Shown: positions 1 to 11,999 of the stretch, one piece after another
How the letters are laid out: every line of letters begins with the position of its first letter
How positions within the stretch are numbered: the first letter of the stretch is position 1
NCBI GenBank assembly: GCA_960531495.1
Contig: OY482866.1
Location: forward strand, 4,405,418-4,469,417
DNA length: 64,000 nucleotides
DNA from: Zeus faber
Lineage: Eukaryota; Chordata; Actinopteri; Zeiformes; Zeidae
Direction of reading: 5' to 3'
The notes under the pieces: generated by a model
Database searches by the model: none
What the model saw: only the letters and a program-made list of their open reading frames with translations
Told to the model about the DNA's origin: nothing
Position numbers and translations under genes: made by a program

Positions 1-42
1 CATGACCTCAATTGTTGCTAGGCACTGTCTCCAACAGACCAC

Positions 43-113
43 TGCATTGGCTGGGAATCGAACCCGGGCAACCCGCGTGGCAGGCGAGAATTCTTCCACT
101 GAACCACCAATGC
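43..113 (-). tRNA. tRNA-Gly (GCC), one T-stem mismatch
   Basis: This is 71 nt with anticodon GCC. It differs from the canonical array copy at one base (ctggg for ccggg on the plus strand), which gives a C-A mismatch in the T stem. The A and B boxes are intact, so transcription is plausible. Its unit is cut by the window edge. Confidence 0.8.
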
Positions 114-922
114 TCATGTTCAACTGCTTTTTGCCCCCCCCAAGCTACAGTTAACGGTTAACCCTAACCATAACCCTGATAAAAAGGTTTGCATACCGTC
201 CTGATACTGGACTTTTTTAGATCTTGGCTGTCCTGGAAGTATTGGCCGTTGGGGCAAGGGCAAAAAATCAAGAAAGACAAATTTGAAAGAAGGCTAAATC
301 CTTCGGGGATTTTTATGGCTCTGCGTTCAGATGGCAGTCCCAGATGGAGGCGTGGGTAAAAATCCAGCTTCTGACAAGTTCTTTCTGTAGATGTTATCCT
401 AAATGCCTACTTTGTTTGAGCATTTAGGCAACAGCAGCATAATAACCCAAGCATTCAGACAGTTGACTTGGACCTCACTAGCTCCATGAAGCAACTACCC
501 CATCTTACCTCAGTGTCAAAAGTGAATGCAAGAAGAGGCCATGAACAAGAAGACATTTACTATTTTTGGATCTTGGCGGTCCTGGAATTATTGGGCGTTG
601 TAGCAAGGGCAAAAAATCATGAAAGACAAATTTGAAAGAAGGCCAAACCCTTTGGAGAATTTAACAGCACTGCGTTCAGATGGCAGTCCCAGATGGAGGC
701 GTGGGTAAAAATGCAGCTTCTGACAAGTTCTTTCTGTAGATTCTATCCTAAATGCCTACTTTGCTCGAGCAATTATGCAACAGCAGCATAATGACCTAAG
801 CATCCAGAGAGTTGACTTGGACCTCACTAGCTCCATGTGACCCCTACCCCATCTTATCTCAGTGTCAGCTGTAAAACTTGCATGACCTCAATTGTTGCTA
901 GGCACTGTCTCCAACAGACCAC

Positions 923-992
923 TGCATTGGCCGGGAATAAACCCGGGCAACCCGCGTGGCAGGCGAGAATTCTTCCACTGAACCACCAATGC
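923..992 (-). pseudogene. tRNA-Gly pseudogene, six-base T loop
   Basis: It is 70 nt because the T loop reads TTTATT in place of TTCGATT. This loses the conserved C56-G57 and breaks the B box. The acceptor, D and anticodon (GCC) arms are unchanged. It is probably not transcribed efficiently. Confidence 0.85.
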
Positions 993-1801
993 TCATGTGC
1001 AACTGCTTTTTGCCGCCCCCAAGCTACAGTTAATGGTTAACCCTAACCATAACCCTTATAAAAAGATTCGGATACCGTCCTGATACTGGACTTTTTTGGA
1101 TCTTGGCGGTCCTGGAAGTATTGGCCGTTGCGGCAAGGGCAAAAAATCAAGAAAGACAAAATTGAAAGAAGGCTAAATCCTTCGGGGATTTTTACGGCTC
1201 TGCGTTCAGATGGCAGTCCCAGATGGAGGCGTGGGTAAAAATCCAGCTTCTGACAAGTTCTTTCTGTAAATGTTATCCTAAATGCCTACTTTGTTCGAGC
1301 ATTTAGGCAACAGCAGCATAATAACCCAAGCATTCAGACAGTTGACTTGGACCTCACTAGCTCCATGAAGCAACTACCCCATCTTACCTCAGTGTCAAAA
1401 GTGAATGCAAGAAGAGGCAATGAACAAGAAGACATTTACTATTTTTGGATATTGGCGGTCCTGGAAGTATTGGGCGTTGTAGCAAGGGCAAAAAATCATG
1501 AAAGACAAATTTGAAAGAAGGCCAAACCCTTTGGAGAATTTAACAGCGCTGCGTTCAGATGGCAGTCCCAGATGGAGGCGTGGGTAAAAATGCAGCTTCT
1601 GACAAGTTCTTTCTGTAGATGTTATCCTAAATGCCTACTTTGCTCGAGCAATTATGCAACAGCAGCATAATGACCTAAGCATCCAGAGAGTTGACTTGGA
1701 CCTCACTAGCTCCATGTGACACCTACCCCATCTTATCTCAGTGTCAGCTGTAAAACTTGCATGACCTCAATTGTTGCTAGGCACTGTCTCCAAAAGACCA
1801 C

Positions 1802-1871
1802 TGCATTGGCCGGGAATAAACTCGGGCAACCCGCGTGGCAGGCGAGAATTCTTCCACTGAACCACCAATGC
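1802..1871 (-). pseudogene. tRNA-Gly pseudogene, six-base T loop
   Basis: It has the same TTTATT T loop as the copy at 923 and one further T-stem change (ctcgg on plus for cccgg). The anticodon is GCC. The shared lesion and the ccaaaagacca flank mark it as a near duplicate of its neighbours. Confidence 0.85.
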
Positions 1872-2680
1872 TCATGTGCACCTGCTTTTTGCCGCCCCCA
1901 AGCTACAGTTAATGGTTAACCCTAACCATAACCCTTATAAAAAGATTCGGATACCGTCCTGATACTGGACTTTTTTGGATCTTGGCGGTCCTGGAAGTAT
2001 TGGCCGTTGCGGCAAGGGCAAAAAATCAAGAAAGACAAAATTGAAAGAAGGCTAAATCCTTCGGGGATTTTTACGGCTCTGCGTTCAGATGGCAGTCCCA
2101 GAGGGAGGCGTGGGTAAAAATCCAGCTTCTGACAAGTTCTTTCTGTAAATGTTATCCTAAATGCCTACTTTGTTCGAGCATTTAGGCAACAGCAGCATAA
2201 TAACCCAAGCATTCAGACAGTTGACTTGGACCTCACTAGCTCCATGAAGCAACTACCCCATCTTACCTCAGTGTCAAAAGTGAATGCAAGAAGAGGCAAT
2301 GAACAAGAAGACATTTACTATTTTTGGATATTGGCGGTCCTGGAAGTATTGGGCGTTGTAGCAAGGGCAAAAAATCATGAAAGACAAATTTGAAAGAAGG
2401 CCAAACCCTTTGGAGAATTTAACAGCGCTGCGTTCAGATGGCAGTCCCAGATGGAGGCGTGGGTAAAAATGCAGCTTCTGACAAGTTCTTTCTGTAGATG
2501 TTATCCTAAATGCCTACTTTGCTCGAGCAATTATGCAACAGCAGCATAATGACCTAAGCATCCAGAGAGTTGACTTGGACCTCACTAGCTCCATGTGACA
2601 CCTACCCCATCTTATCTCAGTGTCAGCTGTAAAACTTGCATGACCTCAATTGTTGCTAGGCACTGTCTCCAAAAGACCAC

Positions 2681-2751
2681 TGCATTGGCCGGGAATCAAA
2701 CCCGGGCAACCCGCGTGGCAGGCGAGAATTCTTCCACTGAACCACCAATGC
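2681..2751 (-). tRNA. tRNA-Gly (GCC) with C56 changed
   Basis: It is 71 nt with all stems paired and anticodon GCC. The T loop reads TTTGATT, so the invariant C56 is T and the B box is weakened. It is borderline between a gene and a pseudogene. Confidence 0.7.
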
Positions 2752-3561
2752 TCATGTTCACCTGCTTCTTGCCCCCCCCAAGCTACAGTTAATGGTTAAC
2801 CCTAACCAAAATCCTGATAAAAAGGTTCGCATACCGTCCTGATACTGGACTTTTTTGGATCTTGGCTGTCCTGGAAGTATTGGCCAGTGCGGCAAGGGCA
2901 AAAAATCAAGAAAGACATATTTGAAAGAAGGCCAAATCCTTCGGAGATTTTTACGGTGCTGCGTTCAGATGGCAGTCCCAGATGGAGGCTTGGGTAAAAA
3001 TCCAGCTTCTGACAAGTTCTTTCTGTAGATGTTATCCTAAATGCCTACTTTGCTCGAGCATTTAGGCAACAGCAGTATAATCACCCAAGAATTCAGACAT
3101 TTGACTTGGACCTCACTAGCTCTATGAAGCAACGACCCCATCTTACCTCAGAGTCAAAAGTGAATGCAAGAGGACGCCATGAACAAGAAGACATTTACTA
3201 TTTTTGGATCTTGGCGGTCCTGGAAGTATTGGCCGTTGTAGCAAGGGCAAAAAAATCATGAAAGACAAATTTGAAAGAAGGCCAAACCCTTTGGAGAATT
3301 TAACAGCACTGCGTTCAGATGGCAGTCACAGAGGGAGGCGTGGGTAAAAATCCAGCTTCTGACAAGTTCTTTCTGTAGATGTTATCCTAAATGCCTACTT
3401 TGTTCGAGCAATTATGCAACAGCAGCATAATGACCTAAGCATCCAGAGAGTTGACTTGGACCTCACTAGCTCCATGTGACACCTACCCCATCTTATCTCA
3501 GTGTCAGCTGTAAAACTTGCATGACCTCAATTGTTGCTAGGCACTGTCTGGGACAGACCAC

Positions 3562-3632
3562 TGCATTGGCTGGGAATCGAACCCGGGCAACCCGCGTGGC
3601 AGGCGAGAATTCTTCCACTGAACCACCAATGC
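3562..3632 (-). tRNA. tRNA-Gly (GCC), one T-stem mismatch
   Basis: It has the same single ctggg variant as the copy at 43, with intact boxes and anticodon. The flank just beyond the 3' end has a private gtctgggacagac palindrome. Confidence 0.8.
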
Positions 3633-4441
3633 TCATGTTCAACTGCTTTTTGCCCCCCCCAAGCTACAGTTAATGGTTAACCCTAACCATAACCCTGATA
3701 AAAAGGTTTGCATACCGTCCTGATACTGGACTTTTTTAGATCTTGGCTGTCCTGGAAGTATTGGCCGTTGGGGCAAGGGCAAAAAATCAAGAAAGACAAA
3801 TTTGAAAGAAGGCTAAATCCTTCGGGGATTTTTATGGCTCTGCGTTCAGATGGCAGTCCCAGATGGAGGCGTGGGTAAAAATCCAGCTTCTGACAAGTTC
3901 TTTCTGTAGATGTTATCCTAAATGCCTACTTTGTTTGAGCATTTAGGCAACAGCAGCATAATAACCCAAGCATTCAGACAGTTGACTTGGACCTCACTAG
4001 CTCCATGAAGCAACTACCCCATCTTACCTCAGTGTCAAAAGTGAATGCAAGAAGAGGCCATGAACAAGAAGACATTTACTATTTTTGGATCTTGGCGGTC
4101 CTGGAATTATTGGGCGTTGTAGCAAGGGCAAAAAATCATGAAAGACAAATTTGAAAGAAGGCCAAACCCTTTGGAGAATTTAACAGCACTGCGTTCAGAG
4201 GGCAGTCCCAGATGGAGGCGTGGGTAAAAATGCAGCTTCTGACAAGTTCTTTCTGTAGATTTTATCCTAAATGCCTACTTTGCTCGAGCAATTATGCAAC
4301 AGCAGCATAATCACCCAAGCATCCAGAGAGTTGACTTGGACCTCACTAGCTCCATGTGACACCTACCCCATCTTATCTCAGTGTCAGCTGTAAAATTTGC
4401 ATGACCTCAATTGTTGCTAGGCACTGTCTCCAACAGACCAC

Positions 4442-4512
4442 TACATTGGCCGGGAATCGAACGCGGGCAACCCGCGTGGCAGGCGAGAATTCTTCCACTG
4501 AATCACCAAAGC
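4442..4512 (-). pseudogene. tRNA-Gly relic with weakened stems
   Basis: It is 71 nt with anticodon GCC. The 3' acceptor strand reads CCAATGT, the 5' strand GCTTTGG, and the T stem has a C-C clash (acgcggg on plus), so pairs 1, 3 and 52 are lost or wobble. There is also a D-arm change (GTGATTC). It belongs to a four-member class with 7962, 20968 and 46067. Confidence 0.75.
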
Positions 4513-5321
4513 TCATGTTCAACTGCTTTTTGCCCCCCCCAAGCTACAGTTAATGGTTAACCCTAACCATAACCCTTATAAAAAGGTTCGGATACCGTCC
4601 TGATACTGGACTTTTTTGGATCTTGGCTGTCCTGGAAGTATTGGCCGTTGCGGCAAGGGCAAAAAATCAAAAAAGACATATTTGAAAGAAGGCTAAATCC
4701 TTCGGGGATTTTTACGGCACTGCGTTCAGATGGCAGTCCCAGAGGGAGGCGTGGGTAAAAATCCAGCTTCTGACAAGTTCTTTCTGTAGATTTTATCCTA
4801 AATGCCTACTTTGTTCGAGCATTTAGGCAACAGCAGCATAATAACCCAAGCATTCAGACAGTTGACTTGGACCTCACTAGCTCCATGAAGCAACTACCCC
4901 ATCTTACCTCAGTGTCAAAAGTGAATGCAAGAAGAGGCAATGAACAAGAAGACATTTACTATTTTTGGATATTGGCGGTCCTGGAAGTATTGGGCGTTGT
5001 AGCAAGGGCAAAAAATCATGAAAGACAAATTTGAAAGAAGGCCAAACCCTTTGGAGAATTTAACAGCGCTGCGTTCAGATGGCAGTCCCAGATGGAGGCG
5101 TGGGTAAAAATGCAGCTTCTGACAAGTTCTTTCTGTAGATGTTATCCTAAATGCCTACTTTGCTCGAGCAATTATGCAACAGCAGCATAATGACCTAAGC
5201 ATCCAGAGAGTTGACTTGGACCTCACTAGCTCCATGTGACACCTACCCCATCTTATCTCAGTGTCAGCTGTAAAACTTGCATGACCTCAATTGTTGCTAG
5301 GCACTGTCTCCAAAAGACCAC

Positions 5322-5391
5322 TGCATTGGCCGGGAATAAACCCGGGCAACCCGCGTGGCAGGCGAGAATTCTTCCACTGAACCACTAATGC
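5322..5391 (-). pseudogene. tRNA-Gly pseudogene, six-base T loop
   Basis: It is 70 nt with a TTTATT T loop, plus one acceptor change (accactaatgc on plus) that puts A at position 6. The anticodon is GCC. Confidence 0.85.
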
Positions 5392-6200
5392 TCATGTGCA
5401 CCTGCTTTTTGCCGCCCCCAAGCTACAGTTAATGGTTAACCCTAACCATAACCCTTATAAAAAGATTCGGATACCGTCCTGATACTGGACTTTTTTGGAT
5501 CTTGGCGGTCCTGGAAGTATTGGCCGTTGCGGCAAGGGCAAAAAATCAAGAAAGACTAAATTGAAAGAAGGCTAAATCCTTCGGGGATTTTTACGGCTCT
5601 GCGTTCAGATGGCAGTCCCAGAGGGAGGCGTGGGTAAAAATCCAGCTTCTGACAAGTTCTTTCTGTAAATGTTATCCTAAATGCCTACTTTGTTCGAGCA
5701 TTTAGGCAACAGCAGCATAATAACCCAAGCATTCAGACAGTTGACTTGGACCTCACTAGCTCCATGAAGCAACTACCCCATCTTACCTCAGTGTCAAAAG
5801 TGAATGCAAGAAGAGGCAATGAACAAGAAGACATTTACTATTTTTGGATATTGGCGGTCCTGGAAGTATTGGGCGTTGTAGCAAGGGCAAAAAATCATGA
5901 AAGACAAATTTGAAAGAAGGCCAAACCCTTTGGAGAATTTAACAGCGCTGCGTTCAGATGGCAGTCCCAGATGGAGGCGTGGGTAAAAATGCAGCTTCTG
6001 ACAAGTTCTTTCTGTAGATGTTATCCTAAATGCCTACTTTGCTCGAGCAATTATGCAACAGCAGCATAATGACCTAAGCATCCAGAGAGTTGACTTGGAC
6101 CTCACTAGCTCCATGTGACACCTACCCCATCTTATCTCAGTGTCAGCTGTAAAACTTGCATGACCTCAATTGTTGCTAGGCACTGTCTCCAAAAGACCAC

Positions 6201-6271
6201 TGCATTGGCCGGGAATCGAACCCGGGCAACCCGCGTGGCAGGCGAGAATTCTTCCACTGAACCACCAATGC
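6201..6271 (-). tRNA. tRNA-Gly (GCC), canonical
   Basis: It is 71 nt. The acceptor stem is GCATTGG/CCAATGC and the discriminator is A73. The D stem is GTTC/GAAT, the anticodon stem CTCGC/GCGGG with loop CTGCCAC (anticodon GCC), and the T arm CCGGG-TTCGATT-CCCGG. The A box is TGGTTCAGTGG and the B box GGTTCGATTCC. From memory it differs from the usual vertebrate tRNA-Gly-GCC at the D loop (AGTGGAA for AGTGGTA) and the variable loop (TTGC for AGGC). There is no intron and no encoded CCA, as expected for a eukaryotic nuclear gene. It would decode GGC and GGU codons. Confidence 0.93.
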
Positions 6272-7081
6272 TCATGTTCACCTGCTTCTTGCCCCCCCCA
6301 AGCTACAGTTAATGGTTAACCCTAACCAAAATCCTGATAAAAAGGTTCGCATACCGTCCTGATACTGGACTTTTTTGGATCTTGGCTGTCCTGGAAGTAT
6401 TGGCCAGTGCGGCAAGGGCAAAAAATCAAGAAAGACATATTTGAAAGAAGGCCAAATCCTTCGGAGATTTTTACGGTGCTGCGTTCAGATGGCAGTCCCA
6501 GATGGAGGCTTGGGTAAAAATCCAGCTTCTGACAAGTTCTTTCTGTAGATGTTATCCTAAATGCCTACTTTGCTCGAGCATTTAGGCAACAGCAGTATAA
6601 TCACCCAAGCATTCAGACATTTGACTTGGACCTCACTAGCTCTATGAAGCAACGACCCCATCTTACCTCAGAGTCAAAAGTGAATGCAAGAGGACGCCAT
6701 GAACAAGAAGACATTTACTATTTTTGGATCTTGGCGGTCCTGGAAGTATTGGCCGTTGTAGCAAGGGCAAAAAAATCATGAAAGACAAATTTGAAAGAAG
6801 GCCAAACCCTTTGGAGAATTTAACAGCACTGCGTTCAGATGGCAGTCACAGAGGGAGGCGTGGGTAAAAATCCAGCTTCTGACAAGTTCTTTCTGTAGAT
6901 GTTATCCTAAATGCCTACTTTGTTCGAGCAATTATGCAACAGCAGCATAATGACCTAAGCATCCAGAGAGTTGACTTGGACCTCACTAGCTCCATGTGAC
7001 ACCTACCCCATCTTATCTCAGTGTCAGCTGTAAAACTTGCATGACCTCAATTGTTGCTAGGCACTGTCTCAGACAGACCAC

Positions 7082-7152
7082 TGCATTGGCTGGGAATCGA
7101 ACCCGGGCAACCCGCGTGGCAGGCGAGAATTCTTCCACTGAACCACCAATGC
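7082..7152 (-). tRNA. tRNA-Gly (GCC), one T-stem mismatch
   Basis: It carries the ctggg variant seen at 43 and 3562 (C-A in the T stem), with boxes and anticodon intact. Together these mark a repeated multi-unit block with a period of about 3.5 kb. Confidence 0.8.
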
Positions 7153-7961
7153 TCATGTTCAACTGCTTTTTGCCCCCCCCAAGCTACAGTTAATGGTTAA
7201 CCCTAACCAAAATCCTGATAAAAAGGTTTGCATACCGTCCTGATACTGGACTTTTTTAGATCTTGGCTGTCCTGGAAGTATTGGCCGTTGGGGCAAGGAA
7301 AAAAAATCAAGAAAGACAAATTTGAAAGAAGGCTAAATCCTTCGGGGATTTTTATGGCTCTGCGTTCAGATGGCAGTCCCAGATGGAGGCGTGGGTAAAA
7401 ATCCAGCTTCTGACAAGTTCTTTCTGTAGATGTTATCCTAAATGCCTACTTTGTTTGAGCATTTAGGCAACAGCAGCATAATAACCCAAGCATTCAGACA
7501 GTTGACTTGGACCTCACTAGCTCCATGAAGCAACTACCCCATCTTACCTCAGTGTCAAAAGTGAATGCAAGAAGAGGCCATGAACAAGAAGACATTTACT
7601 ATTTTTGGATCTTGGCGGTCCTGGAATTATTGGGCGTTGTAGCAAGGGCAAAAAATCATGAAAGACAAATTTGAAAGAAGGCCAAACCCTTTGGAGAATT
7701 TAACAGCACTGCGTTCAGATGGCAGTCCCAGATGGAGGCGTGGGTAAAAATGCAGCTTCTGACAAGTTCTTTCTGTAGATTTTATCCTAAATGCCTACTT
7801 TGCTCGAGCAATTATGCAACAGCAGCATAATCACCCAAGCATCCAGAGAGTTGACTTGGACCTCACTAGCTCCATGTGACACCTACCCCATCTTATCTCA
7901 GTGTCAGCTGTAAAATTTGCATGACCTCAATTGTTGCTAGGCACTGTCTCCAACAGACCAC

Positions 7962-8032
7962 TACATTGGCCGGGAATCGAACGCGGGCAACCCGCGTGGC
8001 AGGCGAGAATTCTTCCACTGAATCACCAAAGC
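7962..8032 (-). pseudogene. tRNA-Gly relic with weakened stems
   Basis: It belongs to the class of 4442: acceptor GCTTTGG/CCAATGT, T-stem C-C clash, GTGATTC D arm, anticodon GCC. Confidence 0.75.
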
Positions 8033-8841
8033 TCATGTTCAACTGCTTTTTGCCCCCCCCAAGCTACAGTTAATGGTTAACCCTAACCATAACCCTTATA
8101 AAAAGGTTCGGATACCGTCCTGATACTGGACTTTTTTGGATCTTGGCTGTCCTGGAAGTATTGGCCGTTGCGGCAAGGGCAAAAAATCAAAAAAGACATA
8201 TTTGAAAGAAGGCTAAATCCTTCGGGGATTTTTACGGCACTGCGTTCAGATGGCAGTCCCAGAGGGAGGCGTGGGTAAAAATCCAGCTTCTGACAAGTTC
8301 TTTCTGTAGATTTTATCCTAAATGCCTACTTTGTTCGAGCATTTAGGCAACAGCAGCATAATAACCCAAGCATTCAGACAGTTGACTTGGACCTCACTAG
8401 CTCCATGAAGCAACTACCCCATCTTACCTCAGTGTCAAAAGTGAATGCAAGAAGAGGCCATGAACAAGAAGACATTTACTATTTTTGGATCTTGGCGGTC
8501 CTGGAAGTATTGGGCGTTGTAGAGAGGGCAAAAAATCATGAAAGACAAATTTGAAAGAAGGCCAAATCCTTTGGAGAATTTAACAGCACTGCGTTCGGAT
8601 GGCAGTCCCAGATGGAGGCGTGGGTAAAAATGCAGCTTCTGGCAAGTTCTTTCTGTAGATTTTATCCTAAATGCCTACTTTGCTCGAGCAATTATGCAAC
8701 AGCAGCATAATCACCCAAGCATCCAGAGAGTTGACTTGGACCTCACTAGCTCCATGTGACACCTACCCCATCTTATCTCAGTGTCAGCTGTAAAACTTGC
8801 ATGACCTCAATTGTTGCTAGGCACTGACTCCAACAGACCAC

Positions 8842-8912
8842 TGCATTGGCCGGGAATCGAACCCGGGCAACCCGCGTGGGAGGCGAGAATTCTTCCACTA
8901 AACCACCAATGC
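8842..8912 (-). tRNA. tRNA-Gly (CCC)
   Basis: It is 71 nt with all stems paired. The anticodon triplet (plus 8878-8880, ggg) is CCC, one base from GCC, so it would read GGG. It has one further change, C13 to T (GTTT, a G-U pair in the D stem). The B box is intact. The 3' flank has the linked variant gcactgactcc. Confidence 0.9.
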
Positions 8913-11119
8913 TCATGTTCAACCGCTTTTTGCCCCCCCCCCAAGCTACAGTTAATGGTTAACCCTAACCATAACCCTGATAAAAAGGTTCGCATACCGT
9001 CCTGATACTGGACTTTTTTGGATCTTGGCTGTCCTGGAAGTATTGGCCGTTGCGGCAAGGGCAAAAAATCAAGAAAGACATATTTGAAAGAAGGCCAAAT
9101 CCTTCTGAGATTTTTACGGTGCTGCGTTCAGATGGCAGTCCCAGAGGGAGGCGTGGGTAAATATCCAGCTTCTGACAAGTTCTTTCTGTAGATGTTATCC
9201 TAAATGCCTACTTTGTTCGAGCATTTAGGCAACAGCAGTATATTCACCCAAGCATTCAGACAGTTGACTTGGACCTCACTAGCTCCATGAAGCAACGACC
9301 CCATCTTACCTAAGAGTCAAAAGTGAATGCAAGAAGACGCCATGAACAAGAAGACTTTTACTATTTTTGGATCTTGGAGGTCCTGGAAGTATTGGCCGTT
9401 GCGGCAAGGGCAAAAAATCAAGAAAGACATATTTGAAAGAAGGCCAAATCCTTCGGAGATTTTTACGGTGCTGCGTTAAATTGGCAGTCCCAGATGGAGG
9501 CGTGGTTAAAAATCCAGCTTCTGACAAGTTCTTACTGTAGATGTTATCCTAAATGCCTACTTTGCTCGACCATTTATGGAACAGCAGCATAATAACCCAA
9601 GCATTCAGACAGTTGACTTGGACCTCACTAGCTCCATGAAGCAACGACCCCATCTTACCTAAGAGTCAAAAGTGAATGCAAGAAGACGCCATGAACAAGA
9701 AGACTTTTACTATTTTTGGATCTTGGAGGTCCTGGAAGTATTGGCCGTTGCGGCAAGGGCAAAAAATCAAGAAAGACAAAATTGAAAGAAGGCTAAATCC
9801 TTCGGGGATTTTTATGGCTCTGCGTTCAGATGGCAGTCCCGGATGGAGGCGTGGGTAAAAATCCAGCTTCTGACAAGTTCTTTCTGTAGATGTTATCCTA
9901 AATGCCTACTTTGTTTGAGCATTTAGGCAACAGCAGCATAATAACCCAAGCATTCAGACAGTTGACTTGGACCTCACTAGCTCCATGAAGCAACTACCCC
10001 ATCTTACCTCAGTGTCAAAAGTGAATGCAAGAAGACACCATGAACAAGAAGACATTTGCTATTTTTGGATCTTGGCGGTCCTGGAAGTATTGGCCGTTGT
10101 AGCAAGGGCAAAAAATCAAGAAAGACAAATTTGAAAGATGGCTAAATCCTTCGGGGATTTTAACGGCGCTGCGTTCAGATGGCAGTCCCAGAGGGAGGCG
10201 TGGGTAAAAATCCAGCTTCTGACAAGTTCTTTCTGTAGATTTTATCCTAAATGCCTACTTTCTTCGAGCATTTAGGCAACAGCAGTATAATCACCCAAGC
10301 ATTCAGAAAGTTGGCATGGACCTCACAAGCTCCATGAAGCAACGACCCCATCTTACCTCAGAGTCAAAAGTGAATGCAAGAAGACGCCAGGAACAAGAAG
10401 ACATTTACTATTTATGGATCTTGGCGGTCCTGGAAGTATTGGCCGTTGCGGCAAGGGCAAAAAATCAAGAAAGACATATTTGAAAGAAGGCTAAATCCTT
10501 CGGGGATTTTTACGGCGCTGCGTTCAGATGGCAGTCCCAGAGGGAGGCGTGGGTAAAAATCCAGCTTCTGACAAGTTCTTTCTGTAGATGTTATCCTAAA
10601 TGCCTACTTTGCTCGAGCATTTAGGCAACAGCAGTATAATCACCCAAGCATTCAGACAGTTGACTTGGACCTCACTAGCTCCATGAAGCAACGACCCCAT
10701 CTTACCTCAGAGTCAAAAGTGAATGCAAGAAGACGCCATGAACAAGAAGACATTTACTATTTTTGGATCTTGGCGGTCCTGGAATTATTGGGCGTTGTAG
10801 CAAGGGCAAAAAATCATGAAAGACAAATTTGAAAGAAGGCCAAACCCTTTGGAGAATTTAACAGCACTGCGTTCAGATGGCAGTCCCAGATGGAGGCGTG
10901 GGTAAAAATGCAGCTTCTGACAAGTTCTTTCTGTAGATTTTATCCTAAATGCCTACTTTGCTCGAGCAATTATGCAACAGCAGCATAATCACCCAAGCAT
11001 CCAGAGAGTTGACTTGGACCTCACTAGCTCCATGTGACACCTACCCCATCTTATCTCAGTGTCAGCTGTAAAACTTGCATGACCTCAATTGTTGTTAGGC
11101 ACTGTCTCCAACAGACCAC
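8913..11119. repeat. Block of six 349-bp half-units without tRNA
   Basis: The gap to the next tRNA is 2278 bp instead of 880, i.e. four extra half-units. The marker gtgaatgcaag recurs at 9323, 9672, 10021, 10370 and 10719, exactly 349 bp apart. There are no genes; the short ORFs here are repeat by-products. Confidence 0.92.
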
Positions 11120-11190
11120 TGCATTGGCCGGGAATCGAACCCGGGCAACCCGCGTGGCAGGCGAGAATTCTTCCACTGAACCACCAATGC
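11120..11190 (-). tRNA. tRNA-Gly (GCC), canonical
   Basis: It is identical over 71 nt to the copy at 6201. The 3' flank has the gttgttaggc variant, shared with the copies at 17980, 25186, 31700, 34690, 38026, 43427 and 49588. Confidence 0.93.
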
Positions 11191-11999
11191 TCATGTTCAA
11201 CTGCTTTTTGCCCCCCCCAAGCTACAGTTAATGGTTAACCCTAACCATAACCCTTATAAAAAGGTTCGGATACCGTCCTGATACTGGACTTTTTGGGATC
11301 TTGGCGGTCCTGGAAGTATTGGCCGTTGCGGCAAGGGCAAAAAATCAAGAAAGACATATTTGAAAGAAGGCTAAATCCTTCGGGGATTTTTACGGCACTG
11401 CGTTCAGATGGCAGTCCCAGATGGAGGCGTGGGTAAAAATCCAGCTTCTGACAAGTTCTTTCTGTAGATGTTATCCTAAATGCCTACTTTGTTCGAGCAT
11501 TTAGGCAACAGCAGCATAATAACCCAAGCATTCAGACAGTTGACTTGGACCACACTAGCTCCATGAAGCAACTACCCCATCTTACCTCAGTGTCAAAAGT
11601 GAATGCAAGAAGAGGCCATGAACAAGAAGACATTTACTATTTTTGGATCTTGGCGGTCCTGGAATTATTGGGCGTTGTAGCAAGGGCAAAAAATCATGAA
11701 AGACAAATTTGAAAGAAGGCCAAACCCTTTGGAGAATTTAACAGCACTGCGTTCAGATGGCAGTCCCAGATGGAGGCGTGGGTAAAAATGCAGCTTCTGA
11801 CAAGTTCTTTCTGTAGATTTTATTCTAAATGCCTACTTTGCTCGAGCAATTATGCAACAGCAGCATAATCACTCAAGCATCCAGAGAGTTAACTTGGACC
11901 TCACTAGCTCCATGTGACACCTACCCCATCTTATCTCAGTGTCAGCTGTAAAATTTGCATGACCTCAATTGTTGCTAGGCACTGTCTCCAACAGACCAC

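Noticed and set aside
4393-4402. Octamer-like ATGCAAAT (minus strand) in units with aaaatttgcatg
   Set aside because: It is a one-base variant of the common cttgcatg in the trailer, downstream of the tRNA, with no snRNA-type promoter partner; probably chance.
6201-6271. tRNA-derived SINE as the explanation for the tRNA-Gly copies
   Set aside because: All copies lie in strict tandem at fixed spacing in one orientation, with no A-rich tail and no target duplications, and most retain intact mature tRNA folds.
8807-9064. Minus-strand frames of 85-100 codons (MPLPQRPILPGQ...)
   Set aside because: They overlap tRNA-Gly copies and repeat sequence in the sense direction of the tRNA; they are open by chance.
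10374-10556. 60-codon frames MQEDARNKKTFTI... in the half-units
   Set aside because: They are by-products of the 349-bp repeat. They vary by shifts and stops between units and have no family resemblance.
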